Shown piece after piece: positions 14,137 through 22,010 of a stretch of 24,995 bases of DNA (its first letter is position 1; each line of letters starts with the position of its first letter). Source of the DNA: a virus; the IMG/VR virus record IMGVR_UViG_3300046458_000156, positions 1 through 24,995 of that record. One strand, 5' to 3'. The notes below the pieces were generated by a model. It saw nothing but the letters and a program-made list of their open reading frames with translations. It did no database searches and was not told the origin of the DNA. Position numbers and translations under genes: made by a program.

Positions 14137-14907
14137 TTATTTCGGAAGTTTGAGGAAGGCCTGCTGGCCATGCTTGCGGATGTAGTCCGCCTTGTTGCTG
14201 GCGCTCATTTCGGAGCGTTTCAGGCTGCCGCCACCGTTCGGTTTATGCCCGCCCGCGCCAGTACCTTCAGCGCGTGGGAACAGATGAGGAGCCGTCTCCT
14301 TGAGAGACTCCGCCCACTCAAGCGGGCTTAGCGGGGTTTTCCCGTCTTTACCGAACAGAACATCGCCATTCGCATCAACCGCTACGGCCTCGCCTTCGTC
14401 GTTGAGCTTGAAAGTGCCTTTGGCACGCAGGATCAGGTCATCCGATGCTTCCGGTAACGCACCGGTTTTAGCGGCAGCTGAGCGGATAGCATCGCCAAGA
14501 ACGCGATCCCGGAATTTGTTGGAAAACGCTTCGGCTTTATCCGCGCGTTCATTTGCCGTCTTGATTTGCTTATCGACATCAGCGCGAAGACGCTCGGTGC
14601 GTTTATCCAGCACCTCGTCAATTTTCCCGGCGGCGATTAGCTTTGCCTCTTCATCGTCGGAGAAACGCTGCAGGATGCCGCGTACGGCGTCAGGATCGAT
14701 ACCATCGAAGCGGGACAGGTTCTCTTTCTGCTGCTTGATGGTCCCCAGCAATTCGGAGTTTTTGGTTTTCAGACCAGTGACTTCACTGGTCACACGCTCG
14801 TCAATCAGCTTCTGGATTTCCGGTGTGATTTCGACAGCGCCACCGCCACCACCTTCGCCGCCGCTTTCTGGAGCGTAAAATTTAAGAAGCATATTTCGGA
14901 TTAACAT
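14137..14907 (-). CDS. Capsid scaffold-like protein
   Basis: The product is 256 aa from the ATG at 14907, chosen because GAGGGGAC lies at the right distance; an upstream in-frame ATG would place the terminator hairpin inside the coding region. The protein is highly charged and helical (VTSEVTGLKTKNSELLGTIK, then RLRADVDKQIKTANERADKA), with a Gly-rich stretch near residue 20 and a basic C-terminus (GGSLKRSEMSASNKADYIRK). This design, a coiled coil with a basic capsid-binding tail just before the coat gene, is that of phage scaffolds. The organisation is conserved in many siphophages although primary sequence is not. Confidence 0.85.
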   Translation of the reverse strand: MLIRNMLLKFYAPESGGEGGGGGAVEITPEIQKLIDERVTSEVTGLKTKNSELLGTIKQQKENLSRFDGIDPDAVRGILQRFSDDEEAKLIAAGKIDEVLDKRTERLRADVDKQIKTANERADKAEAFSNKFRDRVLGDAIRSAAAKTGALPEASDDLILRAKGTFKLNDEGEAVAVDANGDVLFGKDGKTPLSPLEWAESLKETAPHLFPRAEGTGAGGHKPNGGGSLKRSEMSASNKADYIRKHGQQAFLKLPK

Positions 14908-14942
14908 AATGTCCCCTCGGGATTTTGTCGGGCCTCGCCCAT

Positions 14943-14968
14943 AAAAAAGCCCCGGCGGGTGCCAGGGC
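14943..14968 (-). terminator. Intrinsic terminator before the scaffold gene
   Basis: On the minus strand GCCCTGGC pairs with GCCGGGGC (8 bp with one G-U) around ACCC, followed by six T. It separates packaging and portal genes from the scaffold-coat unit. Confidence 0.78.
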
Positions 14969-14987
14969 ATGATGTAAGTGATGTTTG

Positions 14988-16085
14988 TCAGTTATCAGTC
15001 GCTGATAGCTGTTTGAGTTGCTCCAGAGTGATCCACTCGCCTTTATCGGTGAACATGTCGCTCATATCGATTTCACCGGCACGGAGCAGTCGCCCGCGTT
15101 CTGCGCCCAGCACCTGATCCTGCCGCTGCGCCGGCTGACGTTTTAGCCACTCCAGATACGTGGTTTTCCCCGGCACCTGCCCGTCCATACTAGCGCGGAT
15201 GCCCTCGTCCATTTCGTCTATATCAACTCCGAGCTCACGCCAGGACTTGAGGATCAGCGTTTCGGTTGAACGACAGCAGAAGTGAATTTTCCCGGGCCCC
15301 TGCAGGTAAGGCACCTTATGCCCCACCGGCTTATTGTCCAGGGTGTAACGCAGCAGATCGCGAACGATGCAATCGTGGCTGGTTTTGTTGTCCAGCGTGG
15401 ATAACCACTGCTTACCTTTCACTATATCGCTGTTGGCGCTGGTGAAGCTGTTACGCGCAGTCGCGGCCAGATGATTAACGGCCGTTTTGGCTATGCTGGC
15501 GGCATTTGCCCTGCTCATTTGCAGCGCGCCGTCGCGGTAGTCCTTGTTGGCGTGGCCACGAACGTTTCGCGCGATCGCTTCCACCGTGTTGCCTGCCAGA
15601 TAACCACGCCGGACGGCGTTAACGACGCGCGTCAGCCTGTCCGACTCCAGATTACTCGCCCACTCGCTCAGAAGTCGCCCCTGAAAAGGCTGCGCCATCG
15701 CCGCGGCATACACCATGTCGGCGGTAACGCCCTGCAGCGGATAGCGGGACAACACCTGGGAAGGAAGAAGCGAGTCGAACAGGCTCAGCTGATAACTGGC
15801 CTCATTCTTTGCGAGAGCCACCAGCTCATTTTCCAGTCCGGTCTGCATCGCGGATACGGCCTGGTGATTCAGTTCACGCACGCTACCGAGCAGACTTTCC
15901 AGCCGTTTAACGGTGAAGCTATCCGGTGACAGCCTGTCCAGCGCATCCAGCAAACGCGCCGACAGCTCTGCGTCTGTCTCGTTTAGGAGCTTAACCATCC
16001 TGTTGGCCACGCCAGTGGCGTAACGGCTAAGCCACACGGAATGCGCAATCGCCTCATCACGCAGACTTTCGTTGACGGTCGGCAT
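14988..16085 (-). CDS. Phage head morphogenesis protein (Mu gpF-like)
   Basis: The 365-aa product lies next to the portal gene. The second half carries the family pattern ARNVRGHANKDYRDGALQMS, NHLAATARNSFTSANSDIVK, and the signature WLSTLDNKTSHDCIVRD followed by GKIHFCCRSTETL, with Cys and His positioned for a metal site. Minor head proteins of this family (Mu gpF, SPP1 gp7) bind the portal and enter the capsid in few copies. The start is 1 base after the portal stop codon. The gene ends before a strong terminator. Confidence 0.9.
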   Translation of the reverse strand: MPTVNESLRDEAIAHSVWLSRYATGVANRMVKLLNETDAELSARLLDALDRLSPDSFTVKRLESLLGSVRELNHQAVSAMQTGLENELVALAKNEASYQLSLFDSLLPSQVLSRYPLQGVTADMVYAAAMAQPFQGRLLSEWASNLESDRLTRVVNAVRRGYLAGNTVEAIARNVRGHANKDYRDGALQMSRANAASIAKTAVNHLAATARNSFTSANSDIVKGKQWLSTLDNKTSHDCIVRDLLRYTLDNKPVGHKVPYLQGPGKIHFCCRSTETLILKSWRELGVDIDEMDEGIRASMDGQVPGKTTYLEWLKRQPAQRQDQVLGAERGRLLRAGEIDMSDMFTDKGEWITLEQLKQLSATDN

Positions 16086-16086
16086 A

Positions 16087-17475
16087 TCAGCCCCCTGTCA
16101 ACGTGGGCGCCTGGTTGCGAAGCGCATCGATGACATCGTCGGGGTTGTCTGCCGGGTCGATCAGGTCGAGTTTCTGCAGTGCCCGAATCATATCGGTATC
16201 GCGCAGCGCGCCAGACTGCCAGGCGTTCACGATCGCCGTGACCATACCGGACTCGGCTACCTTCGCGATGAATTCCTGATTGATGGTGTAGGCAGGAGAC
16301 TCGTCATTGAGGCCGAGGTATTTTGCGCACCAGCCCAGCGCCAGCGTATAAGCCTCAGAAACGTTCGATACACAGATACCGAGCACCGACGTTGATGAAG
16401 TTTGCTCCCCGCTTGCCTGCGTCGCGGTCTTCGCCGTGGCGTTCTGCTCAATCAGTCGCGCGCCCAGTTGAACCATGTAGTCGCGCTTGCTGTCCATGGC
16501 TTCCTTCGCCAGCATGTTCGGCTGCGCCTGCGCATAACCAAAAGAACCTTCTTTTGGAAGCAGCAGCGGAGAACGGGAGCCGATTTTGACGCCCTTCTTC
16601 TCCAGGTGATCGCGCCACCCGGTATCGAGACCGGTCATGTATGGCTGAACTTGACCGCAGAACCACACGCTGTCTTCATAGTCCGCACTGTTGCGGTAAT
16701 GACCGTGGTTAATCTCCACCAGCGCGGCCAGCGGGGAATCATCGATTGTCGAATCGTTATTCTGCGCACCGACAAAGGTGAATGGGATTTCATCCCAGTA
16801 ATCCAGTCCTTTGGGTTTGGGGTGGTACTCGCTGTCGATGGAATAAGTCCCGCTGGCGGTACCGCCGCTACGGCGCCATACCCTGCAGATAAACTTCCCG
16901 TCCTCCAGCGCCAGCTCGCGGTACTGGATTTCGTCTTTGTAGGCGTAGCCATCCGGCTGCTCAACACATTCACGCAGTACCACCAGCACCAGCTGATCGC
17001 GCCCATTGATGCGCTTCGTTCGCCAGTTGATGATGTTTTCAGCCGGATAGCGAAGGATAATCGCCTCATTGGTGGCCTCAGCGTAATCGACGTAAATTCC
17101 GTCGCGCGCAACCTCCAGCACGTTTTCAGTCACCAGCTGGGACTGCTGATAAATGCTCGTACCCGCTCCGTCTGCGTTATTCAGCAGATACATGAGCTTT
17201 TCAGGGCCACTGAACGTCGGATCTTTTCGGTACGCCAACCCAAGCAAGCCTATTTTCGTATTCCCCGTAATGGCGTAGAAAACCGCGCGGCTCAGATAGT
17301 CCTCGTTGCGCTTACGGTTGCGCGAGGATTTATCAGTCGGATCGAGGAACGGCAGGTATTTATTGCCAGCATCCTTAACCGCCTCAGCCCCCTTGCAGAA
17401 ATCGCGGTATTTCCGCCAGGCAGCAGAAGCCGCCCGGTGTTCTGGTCGAACCCAGGTGATGTCGTCGTTTGCCAT
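16087..17475 (-). CDS. Portal protein (DUF4055)
   Basis: The 462-aa product begins MANDDITWVRPEHRAASAAW and contains YLPFLDPTDKSSRNRKRNED, GLLGLAYRKDPTFSGPEKLM, ARDGIYVDYAEATNEAIILR, RYPAENIINWRTKRINGRDQ and WDEIPFTFVGAQNNDSTIDD. These are features of the DUF4055 portal group. It forms the dodecameric ring through which terminase pumps DNA. It lies between large terminase and the Mu F-like gene, with 1-base gaps on both sides. The C-terminal part ends in DPADNPDDVIDALRNQAPTL. Confidence 0.92.
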   Translation of the reverse strand: MANDDITWVRPEHRAASAAWRKYRDFCKGAEAVKDAGNKYLPFLDPTDKSSRNRKRNEDYLSRAVFYAITGNTKIGLLGLAYRKDPTFSGPEKLMYLLNNADGAGTSIYQQSQLVTENVLEVARDGIYVDYAEATNEAIILRYPAENIINWRTKRINGRDQLVLVVLRECVEQPDGYAYKDEIQYRELALEDGKFICRVWRRSGGTASGTYSIDSEYHPKPKGLDYWDEIPFTFVGAQNNDSTIDDSPLAALVEINHGHYRNSADYEDSVWFCGQVQPYMTGLDTGWRDHLEKKGVKIGSRSPLLLPKEGSFGYAQAQPNMLAKEAMDSKRDYMVQLGARLIEQNATAKTATQASGEQTSSTSVLGICVSNVSEAYTLALGWCAKYLGLNDESPAYTINQEFIAKVAESGMVTAIVNAWQSGALRDTDMIRALQKLDLIDPADNPDDVIDALRNQAPTLTGG

Positions 17476-17476
17476 A

Positions 17477-18784
17477 TCAGAAAGTGGTGTCCATGGTGAT
17501 TGAGTATGCCGGTTTCACGATCGGGTAATCCTTCACGATGAAGTACCCACCAGCGTCGTTAGGGTGATCGTTATCTGCTGACTTATCCGGTTCGCCGTTT
17601 GCCGCCCATATCTGCTGCTCGAGGCTTTCGGTATAGACCGGGCAGTTCTGGACGTTCACCAGATACCGGCGTTCACCGTTAGCGTTGCAGAACATGGCAT
17701 TCATCGAGTTGATGCGGTCTTTAACCGGCGGGTTGGCATCATCGACAATTACGCTGAATCCGGCGTCGTTAAGCTGAGCAATATCGGTCTTGCTGGCGTT
17801 CTGCGATTTGCGGGATTCGCCTGAGGCATCCGGATAGATGTAAATCTCCCGGCTTTTAACATAGCGGCCATCCTCGTATCGCCAGAACTCCTCCTGAATG
17901 CGTTTGATCATCGCCGGTGTGTCGTAAACCTTCACCAGCTCACGAACGGCGCGCGGCAGACTGTTGCGTTTCACGTGAACAATCGCAGCCATTTTCCCCA
18001 CGTTGAAGTCCATGCCGATAAACAGTGGATCGTTGTCCTGAATCTCTTCAGTGCAGTTATTCAGTTTACGGTTGAAGGTGTGGTAAATGGTCCCGCTGTT
18101 GAGGTTCGTGAACTTCCCGCGCAGATAGGCCTGGATCAGCTCGTCCGGGTATGAGCTGAGCAATGACGGAATGTAATCGTCAGGGAGGTTCTTCGCATTG
18201 TCGAACGTGCTGGCCTGAATCAGTCCGTACAGGGCAGCCAGTTCAGGCCTATCCCGCACCGCCTTCACAAATTGCTGATAGACGAACTTGAAGCCTTCCG
18301 GTGTCGTTGTAACGTCAATGCCGTTTCGCAGACCCGGAACGTTGTAGCGCATACGTGCGATGATTTTTCGCCACGCCTGCTGCGCTTTCGCCGCCGGCAT
18401 AACGTCCAGCTCGTCGACCATCGCGTTACCGATTTTGAAGCCGACTATTGAGCCGGGTTTCTCCATCGACCGGCAGATCGTTGTTCCGCGATAGCGCCGC
18501 CCTTCGTAGAAATGGACCTCTTTGTTCCCCTCATTGATTTTGACGCTCAGCCCCCAGTCGTGGGCCACTTCCTCAACGGTTGGATAAAAGATGTCCCGTA
18601 TTTGCGGGTAAGTCGGCGCGAAGTAGCCCTGGTTAATCTTCGGAAACTCCCACATTCCCTTACAGATGCCGCCACAACCCACCCACGTCTTACCCGAACC
18701 GAAACCGGCAACGTAGGCTTTGAACTTATGCTGCATCGCGAGGAATCGCGCCTGAGGAATGTTAAGTGTCGGGCTGATCCCCAT
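17477..18784 (-). CDS. Terminase large subunit
   Basis: The product is 435 aa from the ATG at 18784 (MGISPTLNIPQ), which is 7 bases after GAGGG; ATG codons at 18787 and 18799 are alternatives in the same frame. The ATPase domain has Walker A GFGSGKT (residues 27-33) and Walker B MVDELDV with Asp124-Glu125. The RNase H-like nuclease domain shows Asp259 in IGMDFNVG, Asp319 in YPDASG and Asp410 in HPNDAGGYFI. The protein cuts concatemeric DNA and drives it into the head. It overlaps the small subunit gene by about 23 bases. Confidence 0.95.
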   Translation of the reverse strand: MGISPTLNIPQARFLAMQHKFKAYVAGFGSGKTWVGCGGICKGMWEFPKINQGYFAPTYPQIRDIFYPTVEEVAHDWGLSVKINEGNKEVHFYEGRRYRGTTICRSMEKPGSIVGFKIGNAMVDELDVMPAAKAQQAWRKIIARMRYNVPGLRNGIDVTTTPEGFKFVYQQFVKAVRDRPELAALYGLIQASTFDNAKNLPDDYIPSLLSSYPDELIQAYLRGKFTNLNSGTIYHTFNRKLNNCTEEIQDNDPLFIGMDFNVGKMAAIVHVKRNSLPRAVRELVKVYDTPAMIKRIQEEFWRYEDGRYVKSREIYIYPDASGESRKSQNASKTDIAQLNDAGFSVIVDDANPPVKDRINSMNAMFCNANGERRYLVNVQNCPVYTESLEQQIWAANGEPDKSADNDHPNDAGGYFIVKDYPIVKPAYSITMDTTF

Positions 18785-19751
18785 CATCTGCCCTCGCATC
18801 CACTACGTTGATATTGATTTGCACTGGGGTTGGTTCTTCGTCCTCCCCGTCACCGGCCAGCTCTTTGCGGAGTTTCTCAATCTCCAATAGCCGGCGGTCG
18901 ATTTCAATCTGCTGCAGGCGCTGCGCGAATTCGCTATCCGCCAGGCCAAGCCGCTTCATCACAGCTTCAAACATGCGCTCTCGGCTGATGGCTGTGATTT
19001 CAACGCCGTTCTTACCGACCTTCACACCTGAATAAGCGAGCCGGGAAACCGCCGGAAGTTTGCGCGTATCGGGGAAGTAAGCCTGGCCAAGTCCGTCACC
19101 GTTGCAGCGTGGGCACGCGGGGTTTGGTTCCCGGTTGTGGTCGTAGCCATAGCCGCCGGTGTCCTCAGGCTGTCTTGCCTCTTCTCGTCCTTCAACCTTT
19201 GCAAGCTCCTCATCAAACTCTACGGCATCCCGCCACTGGTAATGATGACCAAAACCCCAGCAGTAACGGCACGCGCCGCGGCGGTATTGTGAGAGCTGAT
19301 TTGCATCAAAGGTGGCGAGCTGCCACATCTGCGCGAGCACTTCATCGGCACTGCCAAGTGTGCGCGCAATGGAGGCTTTCTGCTGCTGCGCAATTGCCTG
19401 CGCAACGTTAGGATTCGCTATGAGCTGGCGGCCGTAGTTTGGGTCACTGTATCCGGCACGCTCTGCGGCGGCCGTAGCGTTCTGGTCCTTGAGATATTCA
19501 GCAACGAAGAGTTTTAACTTCGGGCTCAGGTTGCTCCCCACCAATTCCTCTGCGCATTTATCGGTTTGCGCACTGCGCAATTTCTTCTGCGCAGGTTTTT
19601 GCGTACTTTGCGCAGAAGGTTTTTTGATGTATCGACGGGCGGTAGCGTAATTCAGTCCCTGCGCTTCACACCATTCCTTCGGTGATACGCCTGTTGCGGC
19701 ATGTTCGGACAGGAACCGTTGCTGAAGCTCGCCCCAGTCCGGTTTTGCCAT
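18762..19751 (-). CDS. Terminase small subunit with zinc-finger-like insertion
   Basis: The 329-aa product is about twice the size of a typical small terminase. The N-terminal helix-turn-helix part (about 10-43: SEHAATGVSPKEWCEAQGLN, YATARRYIKK) is followed by a Ser/Ala/Gln/Lys linker with a 7-residue repeat (SAQSTQK, PAQKKLR, SAQTDKC). The Terminase_2-type domain spans about 75-145 (LSPKLKLFVAEYLKDQNATA, AERAGYS). Next come two CxxC pairs (Cys161/164 in CRYCWGFG and Cys213/216 in CPRCNGDG), resembling DnaJ-type zinc fingers, and a C-terminal coiled coil. It recognises the packaging site and recruits the large subunit. RBS AGAGGGG is strong. Confidence 0.9.
   Translation of the reverse strand: MAKPDWGELQQRFLSEHAATGVSPKEWCEAQGLNYATARRYIKKPSAQSTQKPAQKKLRSAQTDKCAEELVGSNLSPKLKLFVAEYLKDQNATAAAERAGYSDPNYGRQLIANPNVAQAIAQQQKASIARTLGSADEVLAQMWQLATFDANQLSQYRRGACRYCWGFGHHYQWRDAVEFDEELAKVEGREEARQPEDTGGYGYDHNREPNPACPRCNGDGLGQAYFPDTRKLPAVSRLAYSGVKVGKNGVEITAISRERMFEAVMKRLGLADSEFAQRLQQIEIDRRLLEIEKLRKELAGDGEDEEPTPVQININVVDARADDGDQPDT
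19551..19614 (-). repeat. Cluster of five TGCGCA palindromes inside the small terminase gene
   Basis: TGCGCA begins at 19551, 19567, 19574, 19588 and 19609. The copies at 19567, 19588 and 19609 are exactly 21 bp apart and encode a 7-residue repeat containing AQ; the other two fall in different codon phases. Around them lie two larger dyads: TTGCGCA-C-TGCGCAA, and TTCTGCGCA with TGCGCAGAA. Two further TGCGCA copies, outside this cluster, lie near 19387 and 19399. Packaging sites of several phages lie inside the small terminase gene, so this is a candidate recognition region. Confidence 0.5.
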
Positions 19752-19834
19752 AAGCCCCTCTAGTTTTTATCTTTCAGTTAATGGATATTAGTAAGATGAA
19801 TCAATGAGGTACTCAGGGCAAAGCATTTCCCGCG

Positions 19835-19863
19835 TTGTGTTTAGTGCCATAATTTTCCATTAT
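19835..19863 (+). promoter_or_regulatory. Weak candidate promoter for the DUF4145 gene
   Basis: TTGTGT (19835-19840) and CATTAT (19858-19863) are 17 bp apart, about 20 bases before the ATG. They match the consensus at 3 and 4 of 6 positions. The call rests on spacing, AT-richness and the need for a plus-strand promoter. Confidence 0.3.
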
Positions 19864-19884
19864 TAACTTTATGAGATTTAGAAA

Positions 19885-20523
19885 ATGGCAATGCTTTCAA
19901 TAGATAAAACATGTCCACATTGCTTAAAAGATAACGCCGTCCTAAGTTTGATAAAGGACGCAACTCTTTTACCAGGAATTTACTCTGCGGTTTTTCAGTG
20001 CCAGTCTTGCTTCAAGCTTATGGTGGCAGAGATTCAAACGAGTTCGTATGGTAGCCCTTCTAATCAAGCTAATAACGCTCTCTTCCCTTTAAGAGCTGGC
20101 GAAGATACAAAAATGATCGTTTTGGGCACGTACCCCGAAGCTGTTTCTCTTGAAGCCCCTGCGCATACTCCAGAACGAGCGGCCAAATTTTTCGTTGAAG
20201 CGAAAGAAGATTTCGCGCGTGGACGATATGAAACCAGTGCAATGAATTGCAGGAAAGTAATTGATATAGCTACAAAATTTCTTCACCTAAAAGAGGTAGA
20301 TAAGCTTGTTAGACGCATATCTGCGCTTAGGGAAACAGGTTTAATAACGCAAGAAATGGCTGACTGGGCTCATATAGTACGTATAGATACTAATGGTGCT
20401 GTTCATTCTGACGAGGAGTTTACTGCTGACGAGGTTGATCAGTTGCTTAAATTTACAGAGGTGTTTTTAACGTACTCATTTACGTTACCCGCAATGGTCA
20501 AAGCCAAGCGAGAACCTGAGTAA
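19885..20523 (+). CDS. Zinc-ribbon DUF4145 protein, plus-strand accessory gene
   Basis: The 212-aa product has an N-terminal zinc ribbon (Cys10/13 in CPHC, Cys39/42 in CQSC) and a C-terminal helical DUF4145-like domain (about residues 95-200: AAKFFVEAKEDFARGRYETS, AMNCRKVIDIATKFLHL, WAHIVRIDTNGAVHSDEEFT). DUF4145 occurs alone and fused to restriction-type helicases and other defence-associated proteins; its activity is not known to me. The gene is AT-rich and opposes the late operon, between terminase and lysis genes, a place where lambdoid phages often carry lysogenic-conversion genes. Expression in the lysogen and a role in defence or regulation are inference. An 8-bp inverted repeat (GCCATTAC / GTAATGGC) lies just after it, without a T run. 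Confidence 0.85.
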   Translation: MAMLSIDKTCPHCLKDNAVLSLIKDATLLPGIYSAVFQCQSCFKLMVAEIQTSSYGSPSNQANNALFPLRAGEDTKMIVLGTYPEAVSLEAPAHTPERAAKFFVEAKEDFARGRYETSAMNCRKVIDIATKFLHLKEVDKLVRRISALRETGLITQEMADWAHIVRIDTNGAVHSDEEFTADEVDQLLKFTEVFLTYSFTLPAMVKAKREPE

Positions 20524-20570
20524 GCTACCAAAGCATGTGCCATTACGCTGGGACTTCTCAGGGTAATGGC

Positions 20571-20591
20571 AAAAACCGCCCGAAGGCGGTT
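20571..20591 (-). terminator. Intrinsic terminator after the 80-aa accessory gene
   Basis: On the minus strand AACCGCC-TTCG-GGCGGTT forms a 7-bp stem with a TTCG tetraloop, followed by TTT. It lies 21 bases after the stop codon of the 80-aa gene. It also separates that gene from the convergent DUF4145 gene. Confidence 0.75.
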
Positions 20592-20612
20592 AATTCAAGT
20601 AGTTTTAACTAC

Positions 20613-20855
20613 TTAATATGCAACGTGTCTGGCTGAGGATACATCAAATCCTTCCATGTGTTCGAAAAGGCTTTTTCTCGCGCCTTCCAAATTTGAAAAA
20701 TGCTTGAATGGATGCCGGTTATCCGGCTGATTTAACTCCCAATCCCAATGTTCTTTACCTTCAATTTCTGCTTTTGTGATTCTTGCATGTACTGGGCTGC
20801 CAAGCTCATCGTAATAAAAAACATACTGTTCGACTACAAGGTAAGGTGCCGACAT
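20613..20855 (-). CDS. Unknown 80-aa accessory protein downstream of Rz
   Basis: The product starts at ATG 20855 (MSAPYLVVEQYVFYYDELGS), behind a good ribosome-binding site, AGAGGGAG. It is soluble, aromatic and mildly acidic (EIEGKEHWDWELNQPDNRHP, KHFSNLEGARKSLFEHMEG) with no signal peptide, membrane segment or cysteine. I do not recognise a family. It follows Rz after about 160 AT-rich bases, has its own terminator, and could be read from the late transcript or from its own promoter; TATGAT about 32 bases before the ATG is a possible -10 element but no convincing -35 is seen. It occupies the slot where lambda carries bor and related conversion genes. Confidence 0.7.
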   Translation of the reverse strand: MSAPYLVVEQYVFYYDELGSPVHARITKAEIEGKEHWDWELNQPDNRHPFKHFSNLEGARKSLFEHMEGFDVSSARHVAY

Positions 20856-21015
20856 AATTACTCCCTCTTTTAATGTGAGATAATCATATCGGCATAAAAC
20901 CAAATTTATTTACAGAATATTTTCGGACAAATAGCACCGCGAATGCGAGGCTCTGAGAAATTGCTACGGTTAGAATTCGAAGAAGAGCCTGTGTACTAAC
21001 CTCAGGGATGAGGCA

Positions 21016-21477
21016 CTATTTCAGGCACTGATCTTTGATGTAGTTCTGTAGATAGCCGACCTGCTTCGTCACTGTGACGATTCGCTCTCTGAGAGTGAAA
21101 TAATCCCGTTCAGCGGAGTCATTAAGTCGGGGGCTGGAAGCATCGCCCATGCTGCCGGTGCCGGTCGTTCCGTTCGCGGGACAGTTGGCGTTGATGCGCA
21201 GCCCGCACTTACCAGTGCTAACGCAACGCTGCAGATCATCAAGCTGCTTTTTCGCATCTGCTAATTCTCCGGTGTATTTGGCATCAAGTGCAGCAACATC
21301 ACGCTGACGGGTTTGCATGTCGGTGATAGTGGCTTTAGCCAAGCTGAATTGCTCAGTGGCTTTATCACGCTGGTCTTTGTAGGTGATGGCGTTATCGCGG
21401 TAGTGGTTAATCGCCCAGGCCATAGAGACCAACAGGCAGATGACAATCGCGCAGATGATTGCCGTTAGACGACTCAC
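21016..21477 (-). CDS. Rz: Inner-membrane spanin subunit Rz
   Basis: The product is 153 aa from a GTG at 21477 that overlaps the endolysin stop codon (GTGA), the same length as lambda Rz and starting with the same pattern ([20 protein letters not shown]). One N-terminal membrane anchor (about 4-24) is followed by [20 protein letters not shown] and a periplasmic coiled coil ([20 protein letters not shown]), ending [20 protein letters not shown]. Rz joins outer-membrane Rz1 to span the periplasm and disrupt the outer membrane after endolysin action. Two cysteines (RCVSTGKCG) lie in the middle and could form disulfides. Confidence 0.95.
   Translation of the reverse strand: MSRLTAIICAIVICLLVSMAWAINHYRDNAITYKDQRDKATEQFSLAKATITDMQTRQRDVAALDAKYTGELADAKKQLDDLQRCVSTGKCGLRINANCPANGTTGTGSMGDASSPRLNDSAERDYFTLRERIVTVTKQVGYLQNYIKDQCLK
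21069..21257 (-). CDS. Rz1: Outer-membrane spanin lipoprotein Rz1 (nested in Rz)
   Basis: The 62-aa product lies entirely inside Rz in another frame. It has a lipoprotein signal peptide with lipidation at Cys20 (ALALVSAGC), and a proline-rich mature part ([20 protein letters not shown]) ending [16 protein letters not shown], close to lambda Rz1 (TPLNGIIS). The lipoprotein is sorted to the outer membrane and binds the C-terminus of Rz. The nested arrangement is normal for lambdoid spanins. Confidence 0.94.
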   Translation of the reverse strand: MRKSSLMICSVALALVSAGCASTPTVPRTERPAPAAWAMLPAPDLMTPLNGIISLSESESSQ

Positions 21478-22010
21478 TGGTCTATCCCCCAGCACGCCAG
21501 CGCGCTTTCCTGGTCACGACGCTCAACCTGACCATAGCAGCCGTTCTTCTGGCCTTTGGTCAGTCGACAATCCCTGCCGCCGTCTTTAATCCACCAGCGG
21601 ATTGCTTCGCATGCCCCTTTACGGTCACCTGCGTTGATCCGCTTATAGAAGGTAGAAGGGAAACATTTACCGGGCCCGATGTTGTACGGACAAAACGATG
21701 CAACCCCCGCTTTCTGGGGTTCAGTCAGCGGTACATTGATATTGCGTTCAACCCAGGCAAGGGCTTTATCACGCTCAATAGCATTCACCTGATCGCATTT
21801 CGGCTGCGTCAACTTCATGCCCTTCTCAACACGCTTTCCATCCACCAGCGTGGCGCCGCGGCAAATTGTCCAGATCCCGGAACCATCTTGATAGGCAGTC
21901 GTGCTGTTACCCTCTTTCTCATTCAAGAACTGATCGAGGATGACAGATGCCGGTGCGCCAGCGAGAATCAGTCCCAGAACGGCAGCACTCAGCTTTGCTC
22001 TGTTTCCCAT
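21474..22010 (-). CDS. R: SAR endolysin (glycoside hydrolase family 24 lysozyme)
   Basis: The product is 178 aa. The N-terminal weakly hydrophobic Ala/Gly/Leu segment (about 8-25: [18 protein letters not shown]) has no cleavage site and looks like a signal-anchor-release domain. The catalytic triad keeps T4 lysozyme spacing: Glu33 (EKEG), Asp42 (YQDG), Thr48 (IWTI). Several cysteines (CRG, KCDQV, FCPYN, GKCF, ACEA, DCRL, GCYG, ACWG) suggest disulfide control of activation. It cuts peptidoglycan once the pinholin has depolarised the membrane. The ATG shares one base with the holin stop codon. Confidence 0.94.
   Translation of the reverse strand: MGNRAKLSAAVLGLILAGAPASVILDQFLNEKEGNSTTAYQDGSGIWTICRGATLVDGKRVEKGMKLTQPKCDQVNAIERDKALAWVERNINVPLTEPQKAGVASFCPYNIGPGKCFPSTFYKRINAGDRKGACEAIRWWIKDGGRDCRLTKGQKNGCYGQVERRDQESALACWGIDQ

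Noticed and set aside
14300-14878. Plus-strand open frame of 192 codons opposite the scaffold gene
   Set aside because: The translation is Ser/Arg-rich low-complexity, typical of a shadow frame of an Ala/Glu/Lys-rich helical gene.
16402-17499. Plus-strand open frame of 365 codons opposite the portal gene
   Set aside because: It shows no family features; the minus strand encodes a recognised DUF4055 portal with tight spacing to its neighbours.
19752-19884. Possible cos site upstream of the small terminase gene
   Set aside because: I found no sequence resembling lambda or HK97 cohesive ends, and no set of dyads or R-type repeats; it cannot be supported by eye.
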